Origin: Candidatus Competibacteraceae bacterium
GTDB lineage: Bacteria; Pseudomonadota; Gammaproteobacteria; Competibacterales; Competibacteraceae
DNA length: 6,845 bases
Reading direction: 5' to 3'
NCBI GenBank assembly: GCA_020444985.1
Contig: JAGRHK010000091.1
Coordinates: 1 to 6,845 of the forward strand
The position numbers were made by a program, and so were the translations under genes. How positions within the stretch are numbered: the stretch's first letter is position 1; the number at the start of each line of letters is the position of its first letter. The notes under the pieces were generated by a model. That model searched no databases, was not told where the DNA came from, and was given only the letters and a program-made list of their open reading frames with translations. Shown here in pieces: positions 1-6,729 of this stretch.

Positions 1-56
1 AAAACCCTGGTTGTGAAGTCAGGAATCCTCGCCCTTCAGGGCGGGGAAGATGCCAA
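1..56 (+). mobile_element. Right end of an IS200/IS605-type insertion sequence (partial)
   Basis: The first ~56 bases resemble, from memory of the family, the right end of TnpB-carrying IS200/IS605 (IS1341-like) elements: a GAATCC-type lead-in, a GC-rich hairpin with a TTCA loop (GCCCTTCAGGGC core), then GGGGAAGATGCCAA, close to the usual GGGGAGGATGTCAA terminus. In these elements the hairpin is recognised by the TnpA Y1 transposase and also forms the 3' part of the TnpB guide (omega) RNA. Its orientation implies that tnpB would lie to the left on the same strand. The frame containing KTLVVKSG at the edge is open and could be a TnpB tail. The element boundary near base 56 is estimated, and the rest lies outside the window, so an intact element and a solo remnant cannot be told apart. 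Confidence 0.65.
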
Positions 57-1545
57 GCCTGCTAACGCCACCGACGTTCTATTCATCCACCCCGGTTCCC
101 ACCGCTCACTTTACCAGGGACTGAGCGACGCCTTCAGCGCCATCGAACCGCCCGCATTCGCTGGCCTGTTCGCCAACTACCTGCGCCTGCAGGGCTGCTC
201 GGTCGGTATCCTGGACGCTGCCGCCTTGAATCTGGAACCCGACGAGGCCGCCCGGCAAGCCCTGGAAGACTGGAATCCGACTTTGATCGCCCTGGCGGTG
301 TATGGCCACCAGCCATCGGCCTCCACCCAGTTGATGACCGCCGCCGGGGCAATAGCCGCCGCCATCAAAGCCCTCGATCCCGCACGCCCAGTGTTCATGA
401 CCGGCACGCACCCCGCCGCCCTGCCGCGACGCACCCTGGAAGAAGAAGCCGTCGACTTCGTCTGCGATGGCGAAGGCCCGGTCACGCTGTTCAAAACCCT
501 GGCGGCGTTGCAAGCGGGTGGCCGGGATTTCGCCCACATCCCCAGCCTGTGGCGACGCCAGGAAGGCCACATTGTTGCGCCCACGACCCATGAGCCATTG
601 ATTCAGGATCTGGATCGAACCCTACCCAGCATCGCCTGGGATCTTTTGCCCATGGATCGGTACCGCGCCCACAACTGGCATTGCCTGGATCGCCTCGATC
701 AGCGCGCGCCCTATGCTTCCATCCACACCTCGCTGGGTTGCCCGTATCGCTGTAGTTTCTGTTGCATCAACGCTCCGTTCCATCAGCCGACTTACCGGAT
801 GTGGAGCGCGGCTAGCGTACTGCGGGAAATCGACCGGTTGGTCAATGACCATGGGGTCTATAACATCAAGATCATCGACGAAATGTTCGTTCTCAATCGC
901 CGACACGTCCTGGCAATTTGCGATGGCCTCATCGCGCGCGGCTATCCGCTCAACCTCTGGGCTTACGCGCGCGTCGATACAGTCAAACCGGCATGGCTTG
1001 CCCAACTCAAGGCCGCTGGTTTCAACTGGTTGTGTCTAGGCATCGAAAGCGCCAGCCGCCACGTCCGCGATGGCGCTGACAAGCACTACCACAATCACGA
1101 TATCGTGTCCGTGGTGCGACAGATTCAGGCCGCTGGCATTCATGTCCTGGGCAACTATATCTTCGGCCTGCCTGATGACGATGCCGAGAGTCTGCAAGCC
1201 ACTCTGGACCTGGCGCTGGAGTTGAACTGCGAGTTCGCCAACTTTTACACGGCCGCTGCTTATCCCGGCTCGGCCCTGTACCGCCAAGCCGTGGCGCAGG
1301 GTCTGGAGCTGCCACGCCGCTGGCATCATTTTTCGCAACACAGCGAGGAGGCTTTGCCTTTGCCGACCGCCACGCTGACGCCCGCAGAAGTGCTCGCCTT
1401 TCGTGACCGGGCCTTCACAACTTACTTCACCGCACCGCATTATCTGACTATGGTGGAGCGCACTTTCGGCGCGGCGGCGGTCGAGCACCTTTGCTGCATG
1501 ACCGCCATTCCGCTGCGGCGCAAACGATTGGAGACGCTGCCATGA
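13..1545 (+). CDS. B12-binding-domain radical SAM protein (5' end fused to an IS right end)
   Basis: This encodes a 510-residue protein if read from GTG 13. Residues ~21-200 form a cobalamin-binding-type Rossmann domain (DVLFIHPGS strand at 21-29, GTHPAALP at 131-138, CDGEGP at 151-156). The radical SAM barrel follows, with the [4Fe-4S] motif CPYRCSFC (Cys243, Cys247, Cys250), GIESAS at 343-348, and NYIFGLPDD near 381-389. The C-terminal stretch (SQHSEE...LPLPT...FRDRAF) matches my memory of a subfamily common in sugar and lipopolysaccharide loci. The family would reductively cleave SAM to make a 5'-deoxyadenosyl radical; the substrate is unknown. The DxHxxG cobalamin-ligand motif is absent (D68 is followed by AAALN), so B12 use is uncertain. 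The start is doubtful: family similarity begins around residue 18-21, residues 1-15 are encoded by the IS end, there is no Shine-Dalgarno before GTG 13, and the frame is open to the left edge. No in-frame ATG or GTG lies between base 16 and the conserved region. Confidence 0.85.
   Translation: MKSGILALQGGEDAKPANATDVLFIHPGSHRSLYQGLSDAFSAIEPPAFAGLFANYLRLQGCSVGILDAAALNLEPDEAARQALEDWNPTLIALAVYGHQPSASTQLMTAAGAIAAAIKALDPARPVFMTGTHPAALPRRTLEEEAVDFVCDGEGPVTLFKTLAALQAGGRDFAHIPSLWRRQEGHIVAPTTHEPLIQDLDRTLPSIAWDLLPMDRYRAHNWHCLDRLDQRAPYASIHTSLGCPYRCSFCCINAPFHQPTYRMWSAASVLREIDRLVNDHGVYNIKIIDEMFVLNRRHVLAICDGLIARGYPLNLWAYARVDTVKPAWLAQLKAAGFNWLCLGIESASRHVRDGADKHYHNHDIVSVVRQIQAAGIHVLGNYIFGLPDDDAESLQATLDLALELNCEFANFYTAAAYPGSALYRQAVAQGLELPRRWHHFSQHSEEALPLPTATLTPAEVLAFRDRAFTTYFTAPHYLTMVERTFGAAAVEHLCCMTAIPLRRKRLETLP
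26..47 (+). repeat. Perfect-loop hairpin of the IS right end
   Basis: Bases 26-34 pair with 39-47 around a TTCA loop (35-38). The stem is nine pairs with one G-T wobble (29:44), and eight of the pairs form the GC-rich part. There is no T-run after it, so it is not a standard intrinsic terminator. Its form and flanks fit the subterminal hairpin of an IS200/IS605 right end. It lies inside the open reading frame that continues into the radical SAM gene, so the resulting mRNA would carry this stem close to the possible GTG start at 13. Confidence 0.8.
1530..1534 (+). promoter_or_regulatory. Ribosome binding site for the transketolase N-terminal subunit
   Basis: GGAGA lies 7 bases before ATG 1542, inside the end of the preceding gene. 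It supports ATG 1542 over the in-frame ATG at 1491, which would add 17 residues that are unlike the family. Confidence 0.6.
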
Positions 1546-2369
1546 ACTATTCAGCGCCGCTCCCGCTCGACCTGCCAGCGCTGCGCCAGAAAGCCCGTTG
1601 GGTGTGGCGGGAAACGCTGCGCATCCACCGGCGTTCGCCGGAGACGCGGGTTGCATCCGCGCTGTCCTGCGTTGAAATTCTGGTCGCACTGTACTACGGC
1701 GGCTTCCTGCGCTACGACCCGAAGCAGCCATTCTGGCCGGGTCGCGACCGCTTCATTGCCAGCAAGGGCCACGGCGCGATCAGCCTGTATCCGATTCTGG
1801 CCGATCGCGGTTTTTTCCCCCACGAAGCGCTCACCCAAATCGGCCAACCGGGCGCGCTGCTGAGCGTTATTCCGGAACCCGCCATTCCCGGCGTTGAGAC
1901 CGTCAACGGCGCGCTCGGTCATGGCGTCGGCGTCGGTTGTGGCATGGCGCTCGCTTTGCAACGCCGCGACCCGGATCGGCGCGTGGTGGTTCTGGTCGGC
2001 GATGGCGAGCTGCATGAAGGCGCCAACTGGGAAGCCTTCATGCTGGCGGCCCAGCACCGGCTGGATAATCTGAGCGTCATTGTCGATAACAACCGCATCA
2101 GTATGCTCGGTCCCACGGACGCGATCGTCAGTCACCGTTCCCTGCCGGTCAAACTGGAAGCGTTTGGTTGGGCCGCCGCCTCGGTCGACGGCCATGATCT
2201 GGAGGCGTTGTTGACCATACTGGCTGCCGTGACGCCCGGCCAGCCGCGTTGCATCATCGCCGATACCCACAAGGGCCGGGGGGTTCCCGGACTGGAAGAT
2301 GCGCCACTAAGCCACGTCACGAGTATCCCGCCCGCCCAGCTCGACGCCTTGCTCGGAGAGACGCCGTGA
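1542..2369 (+). CDS. Transketolase-like ThDP enzyme, N-terminal subunit
   Basis: A 275-residue pyrimidine-phosphate (TPP-binding) half of a split transketolase, near the usual length for separate N-subunits. It shows GRDRFIASKGHG (67-78, with the conserved His77), PGVETVNGALGHG (116-128), and the ThDP/Mg signature GDGELHEGANWEA (153-165) ending at VDNN (181-184). Together with the next gene it should form a heteromeric enzyme that moves a two-carbon ketol unit from a donor to an aldehyde or ketone. The ATGA overlap with the preceding gene implies translational coupling. Oddities: the family GH-x-G motif near the N-terminus reads TRVAS here (Arg36 at the usual His), and the family GHPE motif reads VIPE (Ile110 at the usual His). 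In classical transketolases both histidines contact the sugar substrate. A different substrate from the pentose-phosphate pathway is therefore likely (inference from an alignment made by eye). Confidence 0.92.
   Translation: MNYSAPLPLDLPALRQKARWVWRETLRIHRRSPETRVASALSCVEILVALYYGGFLRYDPKQPFWPGRDRFIASKGHGAISLYPILADRGFFPHEALTQIGQPGALLSVIPEPAIPGVETVNGALGHGVGVGCGMALALQRRDPDRRVVVLVGDGELHEGANWEAFMLAAQHRLDNLSVIVDNNRISMLGPTDAIVSHRSLPVKLEAFGWAAASVDGHDLEALLTILAAVTPGQPRCIIADTHKGRGVPGLEDAPLSHVTSIPPAQLDALLGETP
2355..2360 (+). promoter_or_regulatory. Ribosome binding site for the transketolase C-terminal subunit
   Basis: GGAGAG lies 5 bases before GTG 2366, within the last codons of the upstream subunit. 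It decides the start at the GTGA overlap rather than the in-frame ATG at 2249 or the ATG at 2387. Confidence 0.65.
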
Positions 2370-3349
2370 ATGATCGTGTCCGCTCGATGCGCGACGCCCT
2401 ACTGGAAACGCTGATCGACCGGATGGCCGTCGACGCTGATCTTTTCTTGCTCAGCGGTGACTTTGGCTCGCCGGTGCTCGACCGCCTGCGCGTTGCCTAC
2501 CCCGACCGCTTTATCAACGTCGGCATTGCCGAACAGAACCTGATCAACGTCGCCGCTGGGCTGGCCCTGGAAGACTGCAAGGTGGTGGCTTACGCCATCG
2601 CCCCGTTTCTAACCCTGCGCGCCTTCGAGCAAATTCGCACCAATTTGGCCTTGATGGCCGAATTTCGCCCGATGACCGTGCTGTTGGTCGGGGTCGGCGC
2701 GGGGTTCAGCTATACTTTGGCTGGACCGACCCATCAGTGCCTGGAGGATTTGACGGTAATGCGCGCCCTGCCCAACCTGGATATCTATTGTCCGGCGGAC
2801 TGGCCGACTGCGCAGGCGCTGGCGGTCCAGTGCCTGAATCGTTCGCGCATCAGTTATCTGCGACTGGATGCGGCGGCGCTGCCAGTATTGCCGACACTGC
2901 GCGACGAGCCGGCCGATTCACCATCCAGTTTTCGCCTCCTGCGCACCGGCGGTTCGCTGGTTCTGCTGGCGACGGGTTATATGAGCCATGTCGCCTTGCG
3001 CCTGGCTGACCGGTTGGCGGATGAGGGAAAAGCCTGTGGCGTCATCGATCTCTATGCCTTGTCGCGCTTCGACGCTTCGGCGCTGGCCGGGGCGCTGGCG
3101 CGGTACGCTACGGTCATGTCCCTGGAAGAAGGGTTCATTGCCTGCGGTGGCCTGGACGCCCTGACGCTTAATCTGGTCAACGATTATCAGCTGCGTTGCC
3201 GCGTGATCGCGCGGGGCATTCCTGCCGGTTATCGTTTCGGCCAGGGTTCTCGGGAACAACTACTGACGAAAGCGGGCCTGGGTGAAGCGACGTTGTGGCA
3301 ACACGTTTCCCACTTGGCGACGCGCGAGAACGCGCCTGATGAAATTTGA
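2366..3349 (+). CDS. Transketolase-like ThDP enzyme, C-terminal subunit
   Basis: A 327-residue second half of the split enzyme: the Pyr domain, then the transketolase C-terminal domain (about 195-310). The catalytic glutamate that activates the thiamine ring is Glu56, in FINVGIAEQN (49-58). The aromatic pocket region is APFLTLRAFEQIR (79-91), followed by AGPTHQCLEDL (119-129) with the substrate-side His123, then MRALPNL and YCPAD. GTG 2366 overlaps the stop of the N-subunit (GTGA), as expected for subunits made in a fixed ratio. Where split transketolases usually read YIRLGRP, this protein reads YLRLDAA (164-170), so the arginine equivalent to the phosphate-binding arginine of classical transketolase is Ala169. 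That fits a substrate without the usual terminal phosphate, such as a nucleotide sugar. A deoxyxylulose-phosphate synthase is unlikely given the split form and the context. Confidence 0.92.
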   Translation: MNDRVRSMRDALLETLIDRMAVDADLFLLSGDFGSPVLDRLRVAYPDRFINVGIAEQNLINVAAGLALEDCKVVAYAIAPFLTLRAFEQIRTNLALMAEFRPMTVLLVGVGAGFSYTLAGPTHQCLEDLTVMRALPNLDIYCPADWPTAQALAVQCLNRSRISYLRLDAAALPVLPTLRDEPADSPSSFRLLRTGGSLVLLATGYMSHVALRLADRLADEGKACGVIDLYALSRFDASALAGALARYATVMSLEEGFIACGGLDALTLNLVNDYQLRCRVIARGIPAGYRFGQGSREQLLTKAGLGEATLWQHVSHLATRENAPDEI

Positions 3350-4514
3350 ACTCTCCTGGAACACCTTCGGCGCGGAAGAAATCGCTGCGCTGCATCGCAC
3401 CATTGACAGCGGACGCTTCACCATGGGGCCGCAGGTCGCGGCGTTTGAAGCGGCGTTTGCCCAACGCTTCGGTGTGCGCCACGCGCTCATGGCCAGTTCC
3501 GGCTCCGCCGCCAACCTGTTGGCGGTCGCGGCGCTGCGCTACCGGCGGGAACGGCCTCTGCAACCGGGGGATGAGGTTATCGTCCCGGCGATTGGCTGGG
3601 CTACCACCTATGCGCCGTTGCAGCAATATGGATTGCGCCTGCGCTTCGTGGATGTAGCGCTGGACACCCTCAACCTGGACGTGGCGCAGTTGGAAAAAGC
3701 GTTGACGCCGCGAACCCGGATGCTGGTCGTGGTCAGCATTCTGGGCAATCCGGCGGCGCTGGAGGAAATACGCGCCTTTTGCGATCGCCATGATCTGATT
3801 TTTCTGGAAGATAACTGTGAATCGCTGGGAGCGGAACTCAACGGGCGTTATGCCGGCACATTTGGCGACCTCGGCACGTTCAGCTTTTTTTTCTCGCATC
3901 AAATTTCCACCATGGAAGGTGGAATGCTGGTCACCGATGACACTGAACTCTATCAACGGGCTTGTTCCCTGCGCGCGCATGGTTGGACCCGCGATCTGCC
4001 CCAGCCGAATCAAATCTGCGCACCGCGCGCCGACGATTTTTTCGAGGCCTATCGTTTTATCCTGCCCGGCTACAATCTGCGCCCTTTGGAATTCAGCGGC
4101 GCGGTCGGTCTGGAGCAACTCAAGAAGCTGGATCGCTTTCTGGAGGCGCGCCGGCGCAACGCAGCCTACTTCGTCGACCGGTTCGGCGGGCGTCGGGATG
4201 TGATCATTCAGCGGGAAAATGGATGCAGTAGCTGGTTTTCCTTTACCTTGATCCTACGGCCCGAGCTGGGCGACATTCGGGACCGAGCGCTGAACGCCTT
4301 GCGTCAGGCGGACATCGAATTTCGCATCATCACCGGGGGGTGTTTTCCCTGCCATGAGGCGATTCGGTATTTCGACTACGATACGCTCGATAACCTGCCC
4401 AACGCCCGCCTCGCGCATGAACGCGGCTTTTTCGTTGGCAATTATCCTGTGGATCTGCGCGCCAAGATCGATCGGCTGGCCGAAGTTCTGGACCAGGCGT
4501 TATCTGCGCCATGA
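3339..4514 (+). CDS. DegT/DnrJ/EryC1-fold PLP enzyme, ColD-like sugar 3-dehydratase
   Basis: A 391-residue fold-type I PLP protein of the sugar aminotransferase family. Visible marks are SSGSAANLL (53-61, cofactor phosphate loop), LEDNCESLGA (156-165, with Asp158 for the pyridine nitrogen), FGDLGTFSF (175-183) and GYNLRPLE (244-251). The position normally held by the Schiff-base lysine is His187 (FFFSHQISTMEGG, 183-195). A His here is known in ColD (GDP-4-keto-6-deoxymannose 3-dehydratase, His188) and in the E1 dehydrase RfbH. The length fits ColD, and I see no cysteine cluster like the [2Fe-2S] motif of E1, so ColD-type chemistry is favoured: PMP-assisted loss of the C3 hydroxyl from a nucleotide-linked 4-keto sugar using glutamate. 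ATG 3339 matches the family start and overlaps the previous gene by 11 bases; the ribosome site is weak, suggesting coupling. The exact nucleotide sugar cannot be read from sequence. Confidence 0.88.
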   Translation: MKFELSWNTFGAEEIAALHRTIDSGRFTMGPQVAAFEAAFAQRFGVRHALMASSGSAANLLAVAALRYRRERPLQPGDEVIVPAIGWATTYAPLQQYGLRLRFVDVALDTLNLDVAQLEKALTPRTRMLVVVSILGNPAALEEIRAFCDRHDLIFLEDNCESLGAELNGRYAGTFGDLGTFSFFFSHQISTMEGGMLVTDDTELYQRACSLRAHGWTRDLPQPNQICAPRADDFFEAYRFILPGYNLRPLEFSGAVGLEQLKKLDRFLEARRRNAAYFVDRFGGRRDVIIQRENGCSSWFSFTLILRPELGDIRDRALNALRQADIEFRIITGGCFPCHEAIRYFDYDTLDNLPNARLAHERGFFVGNYPVDLRAKIDRLAEVLDQALSAP

Positions 4515-4553
4515 ACCGCGTTTCTCGACCGCGATGATGAATAATTCCTGATC

Positions 4554-5159
4554 ATGGCTTACTTACCACTGGATGAACTGCGGGCCATGGGTTTTCGTAA
4601 GCTCGGACGGCATGTGCAAGTCAGCACCCGGGCGGTGTTTTACGAACCGCACCTCATCGAGCTGGGCGATCAGGTCCGCATTGACGATTTCTGTGTAATT
4701 TCCGGGCGCGTGACGCTGGGTCGGAATGTTCTGATCACGGTATTCTGCAACGTCGCCGGAGGTCAGGCCGGCGTATCGATCGATGATTTTTCCGGGTTGG
4801 CCTATGGCTGCCATGTCTTTGCCCAGAGCGAAGATTTCAGCGGGCGCTATCTGAACAATTCCACGCTTCCGCGCGATCTGCGTCTGGAAACGAAGAAAGC
4901 GGTCCACATCGGTCGGCATTGCAACATCGGAACGCATTGCGTCATTGTTCCTGGCGTGACTCTGGCGGAAGGCACGGCGGTCTATGCCCAGTCGCTGGTC
5001 ACCAAATCCACCCAGCCGTGGTCAATTTATTTTGGCGTCCCGGCGCGGCGCATTAAAGGCCGCCGGAAAGACATGCTTGCGTTGGAGAAACAATATCTGC
5101 AACAGGAAGGAGCATCAGAAGCAGAATCTGTCGAAACGGTATCGCCAATACAGAGTTGA
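4554..5159 (+). CDS. Left-handed beta-helix acyltransferase (hexapeptide-repeat, WbbJ/MaT-like)
   Basis: A 201-residue protein with imperfect hexapeptide repeats: LIELGDQVRIDDFCVISG (34-51), VTLGRNVLI, VSIDDFSGLAYGCHVF (74-89), then VHIGRHCNIGTHCVIVPGVTLAEGTAVYAQSLVTKS (117-152) and the closing IYFGVPARRIKGR (158-170). This is the pattern of trimeric CoA-dependent O- or N-acetyltransferases found in O-antigen and capsule loci, with a charged C-terminal tail after ~171. It probably acetylates or acylates a sugar made or used in this cluster, in the cytoplasm; the acceptor is unknown. The gene lies 39 bases after the PLP enzyme. No clear Shine-Dalgarno precedes ATG 4554, yet no better start is available because the conserved repeats begin soon after. 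Confidence 0.88.
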   Translation: MAYLPLDELRAMGFRKLGRHVQVSTRAVFYEPHLIELGDQVRIDDFCVISGRVTLGRNVLITVFCNVAGGQAGVSIDDFSGLAYGCHVFAQSEDFSGRYLNNSTLPRDLRLETKKAVHIGRHCNIGTHCVIVPGVTLAEGTAVYAQSLVTKSTQPWSIYFGVPARRIKGRRKDMLALEKQYLQQEGASEAESVETVSPIQS

Positions 5160-5174
5160 ATCTGCCCGCTTATT

Positions 5175-5180
5175 GGAGGA
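5175..5180 (+). promoter_or_regulatory. Strong ribosome binding site for the second radical SAM gene
   Basis: GGAGGA lies 6 bases before ATG 5187. It is the best Shine-Dalgarno in the window and fixes the start. The other genes rely on overlaps and weaker sites, so this gene may be translated independently and more strongly. Confidence 0.85.
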
Positions 5181-5186
5181 ATTCAA

Positions 5187-6713
5187 ATGCCATTCAATAA
5201 AGTCTGCTTGATTCGCCCCAGCATCTTTACGACATCCGATTCGCTGGGTGTTGAGATCATGCTGCCGTTTGGCCCGGCCTATCTGGCCGCCTATTTGCGT
5301 CAGGAAGGATTTGCTGTGTCGTTCATCGATGCGCTGGGCGAAGGGATGAACCAGTACACGCCCCTGGACGACCTGCCGAATAGCTTTCTGCGCGGTCTCA
5401 ACAACGAAGAAACCGCCGAGCGCATTCCCGCCGATGTCGAGGTGATTGGCGTGTCGTCCATGTTCTCCGTGAACTGGGTGGTGACCCGGCGCTTGTTGCA
5501 GACATTGCGGCGACAATTTCCTGCCGCGCTCCTGCTGGTCGGCGGCGAACATGTGACGGCCCTGCCGGAGTATTGCCTGCGCGACGCGCCGGAAATCGAC
5601 TACCTGGTGATCGGCGAGGGCGAGCATACGACCGCCGAATTATTAAAAACGCTGGCCGCGGGCGGTGCGGTGGCGTCCGTTCCAGGCCTCGCTTTTTTAC
5701 GCGACGGCCAGTATCGGGCAACGACCGCGCGTCTTCGGGAAAAAGATCTGAGCGTATTTCCCTGGCCGGCGTGGGATTTACTGCCCGTCGCCGATTATCT
5801 GGACAACGTCACCGCCAGTCTGGATTATGGGCGCACCATGCCGATCATGACCAGTCGTGGCTGTCCCTACGATTGCACCTTTTGTTCCAATCCCGGTATG
5901 TGGGGACGTCTGTGGCGCGCGCGCGCGCCGGAAGATGTGGTCGCCGAAATCGAGCATAACATCCGCACGTACCGGATTACGCATCTCGATTTCATGGATC
6001 TGACGACCGTGATGAAGCGCGTGTGGATAATCACGTTCTGCCAACTGCTGATCGAACGCGATTTGAAAATCGCCTGGCAGATTATCGCCACCCGCACGGA
6101 AATGATCGATGGCGAAGTGGCTCAGTGGTTGAAACGCGCTGGATGCGCTTACATTACTTACGCCCCGGAGAGTGGTTCTGATCGCGTTCTGGCGAGCATC
6201 CGCAAGAAGCTGGACAAAGAAGCCATGCTGACCTCGATCGCGTCGGTGGTTGACGCGGGAATTGGCGTCAAGATGAACTTTGTCGCCGGTTTTCCCGATG
6301 ACCGGCTAACGGATATTCTGGCCAGCTACCGGATGGCGGCGCGCGCTGCTTGGCAGGGCGCGCATGACGCCAGTTTCTTTCCCTTTGCGCCCTATCCCGG
6401 TTCGAGCCTGTTCAAGCGCCTGGCCGGGGAAGGTAAAATCGAACTGAATGACTCCTACTTCTTCCGGTTGGCGCTCTACAGCGTTGGCCATATGAAATCG
6501 GTCGCGAATCATTTCAGCGATCAGGGCTTGCGCTGGCTTTGCCTGACCGGCATGGCGCTGTTCTACGGCGTCAGTTTCCTCAGAAGACCCCGCCGGCTCT
6601 GGCGGCTGGGTCGTGATGTCTTGCACCGCGAAGGCAAAACCAAGCTGGCGGCGATTCTGGTCATGGTTATGAAAAATCGCCGCAGAATCAGGAATGCAAC
6701 CACCAGCGGCTGA
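5187..6713 (+). CDS. B12-binding-domain radical SAM protein (BchE-like architecture)
   Basis: A 508-residue protein. The N-terminal cobalamin-binding-type domain (about 5-160) shows GPAYLAAYLRQEGF (29-42), VGGEHVTALPE (118-128) and LVIGEGEHTTAELL (140-153). The radical SAM barrel carries CPYDCTFC (Cys226, Cys230, Cys233), then APESGSDRVL (326-335) and FVAGFPDD (365-372). The C-terminal part has a hydrophobic stretch (about 448-465) followed by many Arg/Lys (RRPRRLWRLGR, 466-476), and a second short hydrophobic patch near 487-495 before a basic tail. This suggests peripheral membrane association and perhaps a lipid-linked or membrane substrate (inference). The cobalamin-ligand motif DxHxxG is degenerate: IDALGEG at 47-53 has Leu50 where His is expected. 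It differs clearly from the radical SAM protein at the start of the operon, so it is not a recent duplicate. The substrate and reaction are unknown. Confidence 0.9.
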   Translation: MPFNKVCLIRPSIFTTSDSLGVEIMLPFGPAYLAAYLRQEGFAVSFIDALGEGMNQYTPLDDLPNSFLRGLNNEETAERIPADVEVIGVSSMFSVNWVVTRRLLQTLRRQFPAALLLVGGEHVTALPEYCLRDAPEIDYLVIGEGEHTTAELLKTLAAGGAVASVPGLAFLRDGQYRATTARLREKDLSVFPWPAWDLLPVADYLDNVTASLDYGRTMPIMTSRGCPYDCTFCSNPGMWGRLWRARAPEDVVAEIEHNIRTYRITHLDFMDLTTVMKRVWIITFCQLLIERDLKIAWQIIATRTEMIDGEVAQWLKRAGCAYITYAPESGSDRVLASIRKKLDKEAMLTSIASVVDAGIGVKMNFVAGFPDDRLTDILASYRMAARAAWQGAHDASFFPFAPYPGSSLFKRLAGEGKIELNDSYFFRLALYSVGHMKSVANHFSDQGLRWLCLTGMALFYGVSFLRRPRRLWRLGRDVLHREGKTKLAAILVMVMKNRRRIRNATTSG

Positions 6714-6729
6714 TGTCTGGCGCACGCAT

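Noticed and set aside
50..124. ATG at 50 preceded by GGGGAAG, which looks like a ribosome site and start codon for the first radical SAM gene.
   Set aside because: It is in a different frame from the radical SAM protein and stops at 122-124 after 24 codons. The resemblance comes from the conserved IS end sequence.
1036..2270. Long minus-strand open frames opposite the first radical SAM gene and the transketolase N-subunit.
   Set aside because: Antisense shadows caused by high GC at third positions; no motif or start signal supports them.
3177..4118. Long minus-strand open frame (313 codons) opposite the transketolase C-subunit and PLP gene.
   Set aside because: It has no recognisable motifs and an arginine/glutamine-rich composition typical of antisense shadows of GC-rich genes, and it spans the boundary of two well-supported plus-strand genes.
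4515..4553. 39-base gap before the acyltransferase gene examined for a promoter or small gene.
   Set aside because: No -35/-10 pair is visible; the ATG at 4536 opens a frame of only a few codons. It looks like a plain intra-operon spacer.
5915..5928. (GC)7 alternating tract just after the CxxxCxxC motif of the second radical SAM gene, possible Z-DNA or slippage site.
   Set aside because: It encodes the ordinary sequence WRARAP in frame, and runs of this length arise often in GC-rich coding DNA. Nothing else supports a regulatory role.
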